Shown: positions 20,382 through 32,398 of the stretch, piece by piece
Layout of the letters: each line of letters begins with the position of its first letter
How positions within the stretch are numbered: position 1 is the stretch's first letter
Notes under the pieces: model-generated
Told to the model about the DNA's origin: nothing
Seen by the model: the letters and a program-made list of their open reading frames with translations, nothing else
The model's database searches: none
NCBI GenBank assembly: GCA_951812925.1
Contig: OX638368.1
Span: forward strand, 162,364,492 to 162,428,491
Source of the DNA: Calliopum simillimum
Lineage: Eukaryota > Arthropoda > Insecta > Diptera > Lauxaniidae
DNA length: 64,000 nucleotides
Reading direction: 5' to 3'
Made by a program: the position numbers and the translations under genes

Positions 20382-21035
20382 AAATAAAAATGATAAAATA
20401 AAGTCTTTGAGAGATGTAAATCCAAATTAAAGAAAAGTTAGAAAAATTTTAAAAATAGGTGATCTCACTTTAAGGTCTGTAACTTTCTTATAAAACCATG
20501 GATTTTGCTTAAAATTTTTGCAAAAGTCAATGCTTTGCAAAAAAGGTATAAATTGTGAGGTCATTTGCAGATTCTTTCCTTTGAGGTGATAAAAAGACCA
20601 CTAAACTACTACAAGTGAAACCCCATGCACAGATTTTCTCCGCATTTTCATAAACCTATCGACTGTTCAAAAGCACTGTGAATATTGACGAAAAGACGGC
20701 CGTTTTGAAAAATCTTATAAATTAATATTTGCATATTACGGAAATCTTTTGGAAAACGTTTGTTTTTCATCCACCTTTCTGTAAAAAAAAAAAAATTTAA
20801 AAAACAATATTATTTTGAGAAAATCAACATTTAAGATATAACATTTTGTAAATTTTCAAAATTTAAAAATGGAAATCAAAATAACATTTGAAATGCTACA
20901 AGAATCCGAAAACAAAAATTAAAAAAATTTATATTTGACTCAGAAAAAAAAATTGCAAAGTTTTTTCGCAAAAACGCTATTTTCACACTCTGAAGTTCCA
21001 TGCCCATACCTTGAAAAAAAAAAGTTTTCCGCAAA
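20382..21035. other. No recognised gene
   Basis: A+T-rich sequence with no supported feature. It lies in the material separating the two parts of DINE-1 copy 2. Confidence 0.35.
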
Positions 21036-21963
21036 ACTACACCTTTTTAATTTAATTTCAGAATTTTTCATTTATATTTGAGAAATTTTCATTTATATTT
21101 CAGAAACTTTCATTTATATTTGAGAAATTTTCATTTATATTTGAGAAATTTTAATTTCAGAAGTATGCATTTTAATTTCAGAAATTTTAATTTTAATTTC
21201 AGAAAAAAATTTTGTTTAAGTTTAATAAGGTTTGTATGACAAAAACACTTTGCTTATTTTGATTTTTGAAGACAAATGGTACGTAGAGTTAACAAAAGGC
21301 ATGAATCGATATTGCCCATTAACAGTATAGTAAGCGGAAAGTGAAAATCACCAGTTCAGATATTTAATTTCAAAGAAAGTCATGAGATCATACAATACAA
21401 TTGCAATCAAAACTGAATAACACGTGTTGGTTATTGATGCATATACAATTAACTCTCCAACCGGCATATTTTCGAGCTTCAAAGCAGTTGCTGTAAATGA
21501 CGATGTATGTTGCACAGCCCTAGCGCAGTCACTGCAAGCAATTGCTGGAATTTCTCCGTCTATTTGCTGCTCTAAATAAACAAGCCGTTGCTCTCCAACA
21601 CCTATTCCGTGCACACTTGGAACCTGAATGTGTGACTTGACATGAGTCCTTAGCTTATATCAAATGGCTGCAATTGGGTTTAGCATGGGCGAGTAGGGTC
21701 CTAACTTACTATGCTAAGTATCAATGGACAATATCGATTCATGCCCTTTTGTTAACTCTACGTACCATCTGTCTTAAAAAATTAAAATAAGCAAAGTGTT
21801 TTTGTCATACAAACCTTATATAACATTTTTTCTGAAATTAAAATGAAAATTTCTGAAATTAAAATGAAAATTTCTGAAAATAAAATGAAAATTTCTCAAA
21901 TATAAATGAAAGTTTCTGAAGTATAAATGAAAATTTCTGAAATTAAATTAAAAAAGGGGTAGT
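21036..21963. mobile_element. Foldback element with short tandem repeats in both arms
   Basis: Inverted arms at about 21036-21320 and 21722-21963. Each arm has 5-7 units of about 20 bp built on AATTTCTGAAATTAAAATGA, then a unique block (TTTGTATGACAAAAACACTTTGC and GTACGTAGAGTTAACAAAAGG in the left arm, both paired in the right). The ends read ACTACACCTTTTTAA and TTAAAAAAGGGGTAGT. The unpaired centre holds an 88-codon minus-strand frame (21348-21614) that I do not recognise. Arms with tandem repeats around a loop are the layout of Foldback-type elements. Confidence 0.65.
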
Positions 21964-22080
21964 AATGAGAGGTCTCTCTACTGAGCACTTGGAACATCCG
22001 TAAATTTTTATAAAAATCTGAGAATCCAACTGCAAATTTTTCGAAATTTCGAAAAATTTGATATGGAAAGGGTCAGTAGA

Positions 22081-22336
22081 TGCAAATTCTAATCAGAAAC
22101 TTGGTTGGTATGGACAAGAGGGCGTGACTTCGCCCATACCCTCAAAATGCTGTAATGCATCCGTTATTTGAGGTAATGTAAATAAATTTCGCATATATAC
22201 TTGGAATAGCCAACTGAGGAAAAACTAATCTAATTCGAACTTGAAGGCATGGCAACGCTATACAAGCAAAATTTTCAAAACAAAACAGTATAACGTATTT
22301 AATTTCTGGCCAAGCCAAACGTTACACCCTTACTAA
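22081..22336 (+). mobile_element. DINE-1-like Helentron, copy 2, 3' part
   Basis: Contains GACAAGAGGGCGTGACTTCG, a degenerate subterminal block (GTATAACGTATTTAATTTCT) and GGCCAAGCCAAACGTTACAC, then ends CCCTTACTAA before T. It aligns with the 3' part of copy 1 and completes the split copy that starts at 19564. Confidence 0.7.
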
Positions 22337-23581
22337 TTACTTCTCGTTTGTGTCCTTCGAGTTTGTAGTTTTTGATTATAGCTGATTTTTAAGAAACAGT
22401 CAGAATTGAGATTTGACTTGAAAAGGTGCCCAGAAGTATGCAACGTAACATTTGATAAAATCTTTACCAGCAAACCAAAAATTTTTGTCTTATGTGAGGG
22501 CACAACGTGTCAACAGAGTATGGCGTTTGGGGTATATCGTTCTAGGCTTGTCTTCTAAAAAGTATGCTGCATTATTTTGCATAGAAATTAGTTTTACGCT
22601 TAACGCCTAATGTATGTTATATTTTCAGGCGTTTCAATATTCTTTGATCATTCCGCTGGACATTTTGTTACATAAAGTCACATTAACCTTTGACTATGCA
22701 AAAAAATATGCATTCCGCTGAAGGGTTAATTTTTTCAATAAATTCTGATCTGCTGCATCAATGGAATTCCTTGTTTCGGATCATTTATTGCATGATACAT
22801 TTGAACTCATCTGTCAAAACTTTTGACTTTTCATTTAAGTTGTTATGTTGCGAGAATGCAATGCTTTTAATATGATTTGTTATACACTAGAAACTTGAGA
22901 ATTGTTGCTGTACGTGTATTCGAGTATTTTTTTTTTTTTTCATATTTATTTAGTACAACTGTTTTCTTGCGTGTAAATGAAAAATCAACAACAACAACAC
23001 AACAATACAAGAACAACAGCAACAACTGACTACTGTAGTTGAAAATTATTATTGCGATGCCATCATTGTGGATGCTACGTTTTGAGGATATAAGACAACA
23101 CCGACTCGAAATAAAATGGAAATGGAGAGAAAAAAAAATTAGAGAAAAAAAACAAGAAAAACTCAAGGGGGACAAAATAAAGCAACAAAATGTAGCATAG
23201 AGTGGGGCGCCCGCCAGACTGGAGCCAAAACTTCAATACAACTCCGCTCGTATTCATCCGTGCGCCACATCCTACGTTACTTGGTACAATAAACACTCGT
23301 AGTTGTTATACTGAGAATGTTGTTCCTGTTGTTTGTTGCATTGCTGTCGGTGTTTTGTTGTCAAACACCCAACTTCTTCACATTTAACGTGACTTAACAT
23401 TTGACGCTTTTGTTTTGTCCTTATTAAGATTTTTGGGTTTTGCCTTAATCTTTCTCTGTAAGATTATGAAGATATAATAAAACTTTTAATTATTTCAGTA
23501 TTTTTCGCTAATTGTGGATAAAATCTAACATTTTATTGCAATACAGTTGGGAGATCGTCCGGCGTAATCTTTCAATAATAA
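22337..23581. other. No recognised gene
   Basis: No convincing gene. A CAA-rich microsatellite lies at about 22985-23030. The open frames on both strands around 22867-23387 overlap one another and show no motifs. Confidence 0.35.
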
Positions 23582-24959
23582 CACTGTTCGACAATTTCGA
23601 ACTTTTTGAAAAACACATGAGAAAATTCAAAATATTCTTAAAGAAGGTGCTAAAAAGAACACCTGTATCTCGTCGTTTTTCTCCAGCACGTCAGATTTTT
23701 TTTAATCGATTTTTGAGGTTTTTAATCCACTGTACATGAAAAAAACAAAAATAACGGATTTTTGTGTTAAATCGATACATTTAACTAAATGATCCTAACA
23801 TCTGAGGAGTATCATTATGCAAGATATTGCGAGGAATATTGTTGTAGAAAATGGTAACCCTCTAAGACCCCCACATGCAGGTCATTTTTATCCTTTTCTT
23901 AAAAAGGTACACCAATGACACCTAAAACAGGGGAATATTGAGTTAGTATGTACTACAGAAATATTTGCTATAAAATTTCAAAAAAGTCGAAACTTTATCC
24001 CGAAACCCAAAAAATCGTTAAAATCAATTAGGACTTCTTACAATCAATATTTTCCAAATTTCACCCCAATGTAAAACTACATTTTGGATAAAGGTCGTTC
24101 TCACAAAATCATAACAAAATCACACAAGGATTATTTTCTCAGAACATATTAACCCATTATATCCTGTTTTAACGGTCTTTTTGACCCCTTTTTCTAAAAA
24201 CTGGCTTACAATATGTTAAAGAGTTCTGCTAAAACATTTTACGAAAAATTTTACTAGGAGTTACCTAAGATGAAAAATTCTTTAAAATCGAGGAAAGCGC
24301 GGCAGGGATGTAATATGTAAATATGCAATTTTAAAAGTCCTAATTGATTTTAAGGATTTTTTGGGTTTCGGGAAAAAATTTCGACTTTTAAGTGTTGAAC
24401 AACTAACAGTGAAATTTTATAGCAAATATTTCTGTAGTGCATTCTGACTCAATACTCCTATGTTTTAGGTGTCGTTTTTGTACCTTTTTAAGAAAAGGGT
24501 AAAACTAGCCCACATGTAAAGGTTCTAGAGGGTTAAAAAGTTCCATAAAAATACTCCTCGTAATATCCTGCATAAGTTTACTAAACAAATTATTCACCTC
24601 AGATGTAAGGATCATATAGTTAAATGTATCGATTTAACACAAAAATGCGATATTTTTGTTTTTTTCATGTAGTACAGTGGATTTAAAAACTTCAAAAATC
24701 GATAAAAAAATATGACGTGCCACACAGGTGCCAATCGAAGTAAAAGCTGGCCAAAAATGTAATTCTGAACGTAAACTTTTGAAAATCAGTTTTTCGGCAA
24801 GTCGATTTCACGATTTTTGGCCAGCTTTTACTTCGATTGGCACCTGTGTGCGTGGTGGAGAAAAACGACGAGACACAGGTGTTCTTTTGAGCACCTTCTT
24901 TAAGAATATTTTGAATTTTCTCATGTGTTTTTCAAAAAGTTTCAAATTGTCGAACAGTG
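23582..24959. mobile_element. Palindromic MITE, CACTGTTCGAC family, copy B
   Basis: The ends CACTGTTCGACAATTT and AAATTGTCGAACAGTG are inverted. The arms pair over about 500 bp each, sharing CGTCGTTTTTCTCC, GAGGTGTATC-type, GAAATATTTGCTATAAAATTTC and CCTAATTGATTTTAAC blocks, with a loop of about 250 bp around 24060-24330. The right arm is interrupted by a 130-bp MITE at 24721-24850. Other members are at 42630-43168 and, as a half copy, inside 16289-17455. No coding capacity. Confidence 0.75.
24721..24850. mobile_element. 130-bp MITE nested in the right arm of copy B
   Basis: Perfect 38-bp inverted ends, beginning CACACAGGTGCCAATCGAAG on the left, around a 54-bp centre. It interrupts the text GACGTGC...TGGAGAAAAACGACGAG, which is continuous in the left arm of the same palindrome (CTCCAGCACGTC near 23680). 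That shows it arrived after the palindrome formed. Perfect arms suggest a recent insertion. CGTG on both sides is a possible target duplication. Confidence 0.8.
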
Positions 24960-27900
24960 TAATAGTTAAGATGAAAAACATTGGATGAATAAAAACTTCC
25001 ATACAGTTTTTGGTAAAGCTGAACTCCTAAATATTTGATGTCTCTAAGTTTTTGGGGAAATATTTTTTTTTATAAACGCATACTTATTAAATGAACTATT
25101 CCCGGTTTCAGGTAAATTAGCAGTTTTCCAGGGCTAAATCCGCTATCTTGTCAAATTTATGTATTCCCTTAATTTAAATTCTACTCAGTCTGCTGATGTT
25201 TCCATATACTGCAAACAGACATATCATGTCCCATGTCCCGCCTCCGTCCATCTCATCACATTGTATGCCATCCATGCAATTTCTCAATTACAATATAATT
25301 TAAACGAAATTTACTTAGACGTTAACCCTATTATGATGGCTTTCGTGGTTAAACCAATACCACTCAGCCAGCCAGCTACTTGCTCCTGTTATATGCTAAT
25401 GGTAGCAGAAAAAACCAAAAAAAAACAAATTGCAACCCGGCACATCAGACGCCAAACAAAATTCAAGGATAATCACTTTATTCAGACATTTAATGTATAA
25501 AATGGCTCTTCTTTGCATTAGAATAAGATGAAAAAAGCAAAAAAGGTGGACCCTCTCCAAGGTTACGTAGAGTTCAACTTGGTGAAGTGTTAGGTAAACC
25601 AAAGCTTTTGGCTGTTGACGCACGTTGTAAAACCATGTCGTGCCAAGCTACTCTGATGCCACTGCTACGATGCTACCTACTACCAACAATATCGAGAGGA
25701 TGATGATTATGATGATGTCCTGGCACCATGATGCTGTGGAACTTTTCACTTGGCACTGCGTCGAATGTCTAACACCGCGTACGTGATATGAAACTTAATG
25801 TTTCAATTAGAGGTGAAGTTTTGCACGTAAATCCAAAGAGAGAGCAGCAGCAGTGAGCACCTCAGCGTGTGTGATTGTCATACCTATGTCAGCACTTATC
25901 AGGATAAACTTTTTTATAATGATCTCTTGTGTGGTTAACAAGAGAGTACTTGGTAAATTTTTCACAACGACTAAGGATGATTTTGTTGGATTTGGGTCGG
26001 GAGCTGCAAAGTGTTTTAATGTAAGCGGTATTTGAAATGGGATCTAAAGCACTTTAGTTAATTTGTTTACTCAATGTTTTTAATCGAAAGTTCAGATTTT
26101 ACAAGCATGAACTTTTGAACAAGTTTTAGGAGAGTTGGATGGGAGTAGGTTTTATTTTCCTTTCAAAAGTAGCCAGAGCAAAATAGTTAAAATTTAAAGA
26201 AAACAAACAAATTCAAGTGTTCATATTCTAATAATAAAAACAAAATCGATTTTATTTTAACGTTTTGTGAATTTCAACCCAAAAAAAAAATCAGCATCAA
26301 AAAAGTTCAGCCACCGCCATGCCTCTGCAATAAAGTAATTCTCCAGGACATCCTACGACAAATTACATTTAAAGGTATTTACGACTGACTGACGTGGAAG
26401 ACAGACAACATGATTGATGACGCTATGTACATGTGAGCACATGGTGTAGCAATAGTCTTAACATAATAGATGAAGAGCATTACACCCAATGAAAAATTGT
26501 AGTAATGAAATACATACAAACAATTTCGTTAGAATAAGTGTGAAGAATAAATACATGTGGATGCTAATCTTGTCGAAATGAGTATTGTTTCTTTAAGTTT
26601 TTGAGTAAAATTTTTTCTTAACAACATTTTTCTGAAACAAAAAAATATTAAATTTAATTAAATTTTTAATCAATTGGTTTAAATGTCTTTATATGTGAAC
26701 AGTGCTTAATTATGCCTAGCAAATTCAAATATTTTGGTATGTTTTTAGTTGCAAATTTTATTCAAAAACAGAATAAAAAAGAAATATTAAATAGTACTAA
26801 GGAGAGAGAATGTTTTTCACATTGTGGATATAAACACCGAAGATGCTAAAAAGTTTAGAAATTGTATTTTTTTATTTTTATTTCACAAATTTTTTTTTTT
26901 TTTTCGTTGGGTGTGCTAAATATAACCATATGAAAAGAAATAAAATCAATACAAATATTTAGAAAAACGATATTAAAGTGGAAAATAAAACCTTTTGTTA
27001 AAGTTGTTTTTATGGTAACCTGACCTTTTGAACGCTTTGTTACGCTTTTTTCGATCCTATATTTCACACATGCTTAAATCAGAATAGCAATGTTATCCTT
27101 TCTCTCAGTTATGGACAGGAATTTAATGTATGCCCCGTTTTCTGTTGTCCATTTCATTGTTGCGATTATTTTTTATCATTTTCAAACATGAGTGGTTTTT
27201 GTTGAAAAGCTTTTTTTCTATTTTGTTTCATTCAAGGTACCCGCACCTTTGTTTGAGGCATCAAAACCCACATCATACAAGTTAACATCACCCACACTTA
27301 TAGTCTCAAACTCATGCCTTTTAAAATTTCAATTGAGCAAAAGTTATTTTTTTATAAAACAGAATATATGAATGTATGTATGTGTTAAATTTTTTCAAAC
27401 CTGAGAAAATGTTTGAAGAGAGATATAAATATAAAGCGTATAACTATTAGATTGGCACATTTTATAGTCCATTTTATACACGTAGATGGCCTTCGATTGG
27501 TGTTGGGGTAGTGTATGAATACAATTCATTATGGATTGTCATGCCATATTATTGTGGATTTTCTGTACAAAAAGTGCGTCGGAGCACTACTTACTCAAAG
27601 CGGCTAAGGTTGGTGACGTGAAGAAGGTGGCCTTCACACTTTACGGTATGGGTTAATTCACTCAGAAGTAGTTCAATTCAAGTTGTACACTTGGAGTGTA
27701 ATATTTTTATTCACCAGTGTCCACTACAACTAGGTTACTCAAATTTGCTAGTTTTGGGGAAAATCAATTAAGAGATTTTTAGAAATTTGGTTTTAGACTT
27801 TTCAAGTTTAGCTAGTTTCTTATGCAACGGCGCCACTTCAGACAAAGTACTCAAGAAGAATGTCATAGACCACTTGTCCCAAAAATTATAATTTAAGAGA

Positions 27901-28010
27901 TAGCTGATTGTAGTATTGAGGTATACAACCGAATGAATTACATCGATTTTCTACGTATTCTGACATGCTGCAGTTTCGAATTCTTTAATTTTTTCGCATC
28001 CATTTGTCGT
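24960..28010. other. No recognised gene (about 3 kb)
   Basis: No gene, element end or RNA gene could be supported. Several frames of 60-113 codons (for example 25159-25500) have no known motif, conserved structure or splice context. The sequence is less repetitive than its surroundings and may be unique intergenic or intronic DNA. Confidence 0.35.
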
Positions 28011-28019
28011 AGTTATTGG

Positions 28020-28225
28020 ACCAAGGCCATAGCAGTCTTGGTCTTGGTTTTGAAATTGAGTCTTGGTCTTGGGCACTAAGTCTTGGTCTCGGATTTGATC
28101 TTGGTTTTAGAAAAAGATTGTTGATTATCCCAAAATTTCCTAAATGAGTGATGATTTTATTCTTGAAATGTGCGTCTTCAAATTATATCAGCATCTGGGT
28201 CTTGGTCTCGAAAAATTACAAAGAT
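28020..28225. repeat. CTTGGTCTTGG motif cluster
   Basis: GTCTTGGTCTTGG and close variants (TCTTGGTCTCG) occur at least six times in 200 bp. It is the reverse complement of the CAAGACCAAGAC cluster at about 6440-6640, and both include GAAATTGAGT near the motif. The two are members of one dispersed repeat of unknown origin. Confidence 0.55.
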
Positions 28226-31200
28226 CGAGACTAATTTTCCACGTCACTATCTAAAATACAAAAATATTGGCTATACGCGATTGGTTTGAATGATGTTTAT
28301 TATAAATTTGAACAATGAATTTCATTGCATATAGGCTTATCACAATTTGTCATATGTGACGCAGTCTGACGAAGTAAAATTTTTAGTACGACAAAATTTA
28401 ATGCTTAGCGATATTTTCCCAAACGCTATTTACACTTCAAAACGGACTTCAAGTGGCTCTTGTTGACATATTAATCCTTATATAGTAAAAAAAATTCTTT
28501 TGTGCAAACCTTAACGAATTTTTAACACGATTTTTTAACTCGAACTGAATTATCTTTTTTGAAGTAAAGAATTCAAAATGCCATAACTTCATGAATTTTT
28601 AAAACTTTTGCGCGACTGATGTCTATCGAATTTTGTTTTTATTTACTAAGATCAAAAATTTTACCACTGGGAAGGTAATTATGGCTTCGTCAGACCAACT
28701 TAAAAATGTCATTTGCGAGATATCAAATTGAAAGTTTGACTATGTCCCAACCACATGCAAAGAATGGGTTTAATTTGTTTCCTGTAGGAGCCGTATTTGT
28801 CAGAATTTAAAGATAATCATCACCATTGACTGTTTTCAGCAGCAAAATTAATCAAATAGTTTGAAAATGTTCCATAATATGCACTGATTAAAGTAAATTC
28901 TTGAAACTTTTTTTTATTTACTACAAAAAATGTCGGTTGCAAAAATGCCTCTATAAATCCAAAACTATTCCTTACCAAAATGTTTCAATAACAATCATCA
29001 AAATTCTGCAATGCAAACTACTACAAAACATCACACTTAAGCTCCTGATCCTTTTAAAATCTGTGTGTTTTCAACGCTTCGATGATTTTCGCGCACAAAA
29101 CCAAATAACCAAAAAATTCAATAAACATTTTGAATAAAATTTTATTAGCAAACACAAGCAAAATATGTGTGCTGAAATCTGAAAAACTTTATCCTTTAAT
29201 AAACAAAATTCCCAAATACAACGCAACAAAAAAAGCGTACCCATCCACGGAATAAAACGTTAAAATAGCAATTCCAAGTGAAATCATTAAAGAAAATCTC
29301 TGGTTGGGGCTAGGCCTCAGGGCCTGAGCAGAATATAAGAAGAGAGGGTGGGTGAGAGTGCCTTAAAAAACACGATAAGGCGTTCGGTTTACTATTAATT
29401 AACCCTTTTACGATTTCATAATGTAACACACAAAAATCTTTACAAAGTAATGCGCGCGAATGGTTTTCGTACCTCCCATACATTTTCTTTGGCCTGAGTT
29501 CGAAAGTTTAACTGTAGCGATGCGGCGCTAAAAAAGTATATGCCATGGCAAATAAAATTTGCTTCATTATGAGCCAAAGCCACAAGAATGAAGGCGAAAA
29601 GTAAAAATTTATGAACCGTTTAATTGAATAAATTAAAGAATAATAATACCTAAGGAAAATAAAAAGCTTAATCGAAAAGACAAAGTTGTTTCAGAGGAGA
29701 GAAAGAACCACGAATAAGTTTAATGAGAAATAAACAGATTTATGTCGGATTGCGCGATGAGAAAATTAAAATTGAAATTCTCTCAGTACCGCGCGGGAAA
29801 AACTGTTGCGTCGCAAGTTGGTGTAGCTTTTCAGCAAATTATGCGAGGGGAGGGGTTAATTTTTGTCACCATATTTTTTTCTTTTTGTATGTGTTTTTTA
29901 GCGTTGTTTAAGAAAGTTGCTACTTCGTTTTTTGAACATGTACGGACCCATAAGTCAAATGTCGCAAAAATGCTCTTACGCGCATAAATCACAAGGAGTT
30001 AAACACATCCTGGCGTTGATCTATAAATTTGTACTCCAAATGCTTGTATGCCAGTTTGACAACAACAGAAACAACAGACCAGAATCTTTTGCTGTATATT
30101 TGTATTCCAATTGTCCCAGTGAGCTCGAAGCACAAAAGTTGGTGTTTAATCAAAATTTTTATAAAATTATTCAGAAGGAGATATTAAAACATATCATGAC
30201 TTACCGATTCTAAAAATATAGCTCTGCAGTTAAAATAGCGTTGTCTGAAAAGAAAGAAAGATTTAATAAAAAATGGCAGGTCTTGTCAAATTAATTATGT
30301 ATATTTAGTATAATTTAATCTAAGCCAAATCATTTTATACTTCCCAAAAAGTGAGATTCTCTGAACTAAATATTACTGCACTGTAGTCAAACAAACACTA
30401 AACTTGTAGCTGGTTGCAATATTGGAATTTTAATGAAAATTTTGTGCTTAATAAAGAATCTATGTGGCGAATTCAAATACATACAACAATATACGAACTT
30501 TCTCCATGATTCTAGTAGATGCAGTTTCACCTAATACTCTTTCTGGTTATCGTTACTTTATAATTTCACAACGTCAATGCTACAACTAGGTAATTCCAAA
30601 ATTATCAAATTTTCATGGTTTTGTGCAAAATCCTGTCGAACCAGATCTCTCTAAAAAGAGAAAACAAAACAAGAAAAGTCGAAATTCAGTTTAAATTCAA
30701 ATTTTTAAAAATATTAAAATTGAATTATCTCAAAAATTTAAAATTGGAGTTACCTAGTTGTATCATTTACGGGACGATTTGCGTTGGCGAAAATTCCTTT
30801 TTTCTGTATCGTTTTCCGCTCACTGGGTTACAGAATAAAATACAATGCCAAGATTCGTTTTTCGCCAATTCAAGCCCACATCCTGACCCACCTATGGATC
30901 ATTGCAAACAACAAACAAATGCCAACCTTCAAAGTGATACTTTGTATGATTTTTGCAAAAATATGGCGCAAGTGTCTCTCACATATTTGTGTGCTTATGT
31001 TGTACGCATCACACACACACACACTTACACATGCACACGTACACCCTGCATAAAAGCTAACAAGCACAATAAACCAAAAAAGCCCATAAGTCAAAATTAT
31101 CAACAAGCGGCCCTGCCTGACTGCCTGCTTGTGTGCTTCTGTAGCCTGATGTCGTTGCATGTAGCCTGGCGCAGAATTAGAATTACGACTCAGCTACAGC

Positions 31201-31556
31201 ACGGTATGGAACACAGCACCATCTACGTCTAAAGATGCTAAAGATGGATTATTTCGCACCACTTCAAACCTAAATGGCGAGAACAAAAACTGTCACGCAC
31301 GAACCACGAAACATTGCGAAAAATCTGTCTTTGATGTCATAAATCAATTAGAGGAAGAAAGAAGTGAGTGAACGAGAACGCAATATGTATTCCACAGCAT
31401 TGTGTGACGACGGTAAATCTTCTTTGCTACTTGTAGATTCGGTCCAAAGTTCTTCTTATGATAAATGCTGGACATATTGATGTTTTGTTTTATCGTAATA
31501 CTTTTCATTCAAAATGTAGGATACAGAAAAACAGGATTTTGAAGAAAAAAGAAATC
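28226..31556. other. No recognised gene; one long unexplained open frame
   Basis: The only notable feature is an ATG-started frame of 205 codons at 30615-31232. It covers a CA microsatellite (about 31008-31025), which gives an artificial HTHTHT stretch, and overlaps another open frame in the same direction. It has no known domain. The rest is A+T-rich DNA without supported features. Confidence 0.3.
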
Positions 31557-31561
31557 ACAAG

Positions 31562-31706
31562 TGATATGTATGTAAATACCACTATAAATGTAAGTTATCG
31601 TAAGTCTTAGATCGTAAGTGTTATTTAGTAATGTACAGTCTCTTACTCAATATAAGTTTTTATTCACCAATTAACATTCGTTTCAATAACACGTAAGAAC
31701 ATTACA
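31562..31706 (+). repeat. 5' LTR of the Gypsy element
   Basis: A 145-bp LTR, TG to CA. Its first 80 or so bases are identical to the 3' LTR (42125-42232), after which the two differ by an unequal block before the shared end AAGAACATTACA. The sequence just downstream (TTTAGCGACGAGTTCGG) should contain the primer-binding site, but I could not assign a tRNA. Confidence 0.85.
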
Positions 31707-32398
31707 TTTAGCGACGAGTTCGGTCGAGTTCCACGTGCAAGAATAATATGTATATATCTGTGGCCGCGCGGAAAAATCAGGTAATTCCATTTTTCAAAAA
31801 CGGGATAAAAACGCGTTTAACTTTTTTGATTAATTTAGCATGTTATTTCATTTTTATTCGTTTTCTGGGTTAAAATAACGTGGGGAAACTCTATTTTGAA
31901 TGAGAATGAAGATTTTTTAAGAAATTTCACTCAATTTTAGGCACAAATACAGCTAAACATGGTCAGTTACCTGGTTTTTCCGCAAAAATGGAGTTACCTG
32001 GTTTTTCCAAAAAGATGTTCTGTTTTCAATATATGAGAATGTTACAACCCAACGAAGCAAAAAATTACTTTGGGCGCATAGCGTAGTTCAATATCTTTCT
32101 AAAAATGGTTCAAACATGAAAATGTGTTAAAAAATGCTTCAGTTATGGGCCATTTTGTGGTCGGACCATATTTTTAAATTTTCAAAAAATCATACCAACT
32201 AAAAAGTACTAAAATAGTAGTAAATTAAGTACTTTTCATCACCTACGAAAAATTTTTATTTTAAGTTTATAGCCTGATTCAATACCCTTCTAAAACAGGT
32301 CTAAACATGAAATTCGGTTAAGAAATGGCCAAGTTATTGACAATTATTTGAGGAGAGTTCGTCACATTTTACGGATTTTTCCATTTTTTGCGCTCCAC

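Noticed and set aside
22867..23387. Several overlapping frames on both strands
   Set aside because: Mutually overlapping, low-complexity translations with no motif.
25159..25500. 113-codon frame in the 25-28 kb interval
   Set aside because: Length is within chance expectation in this sequence, and no domain or splice context is visible.
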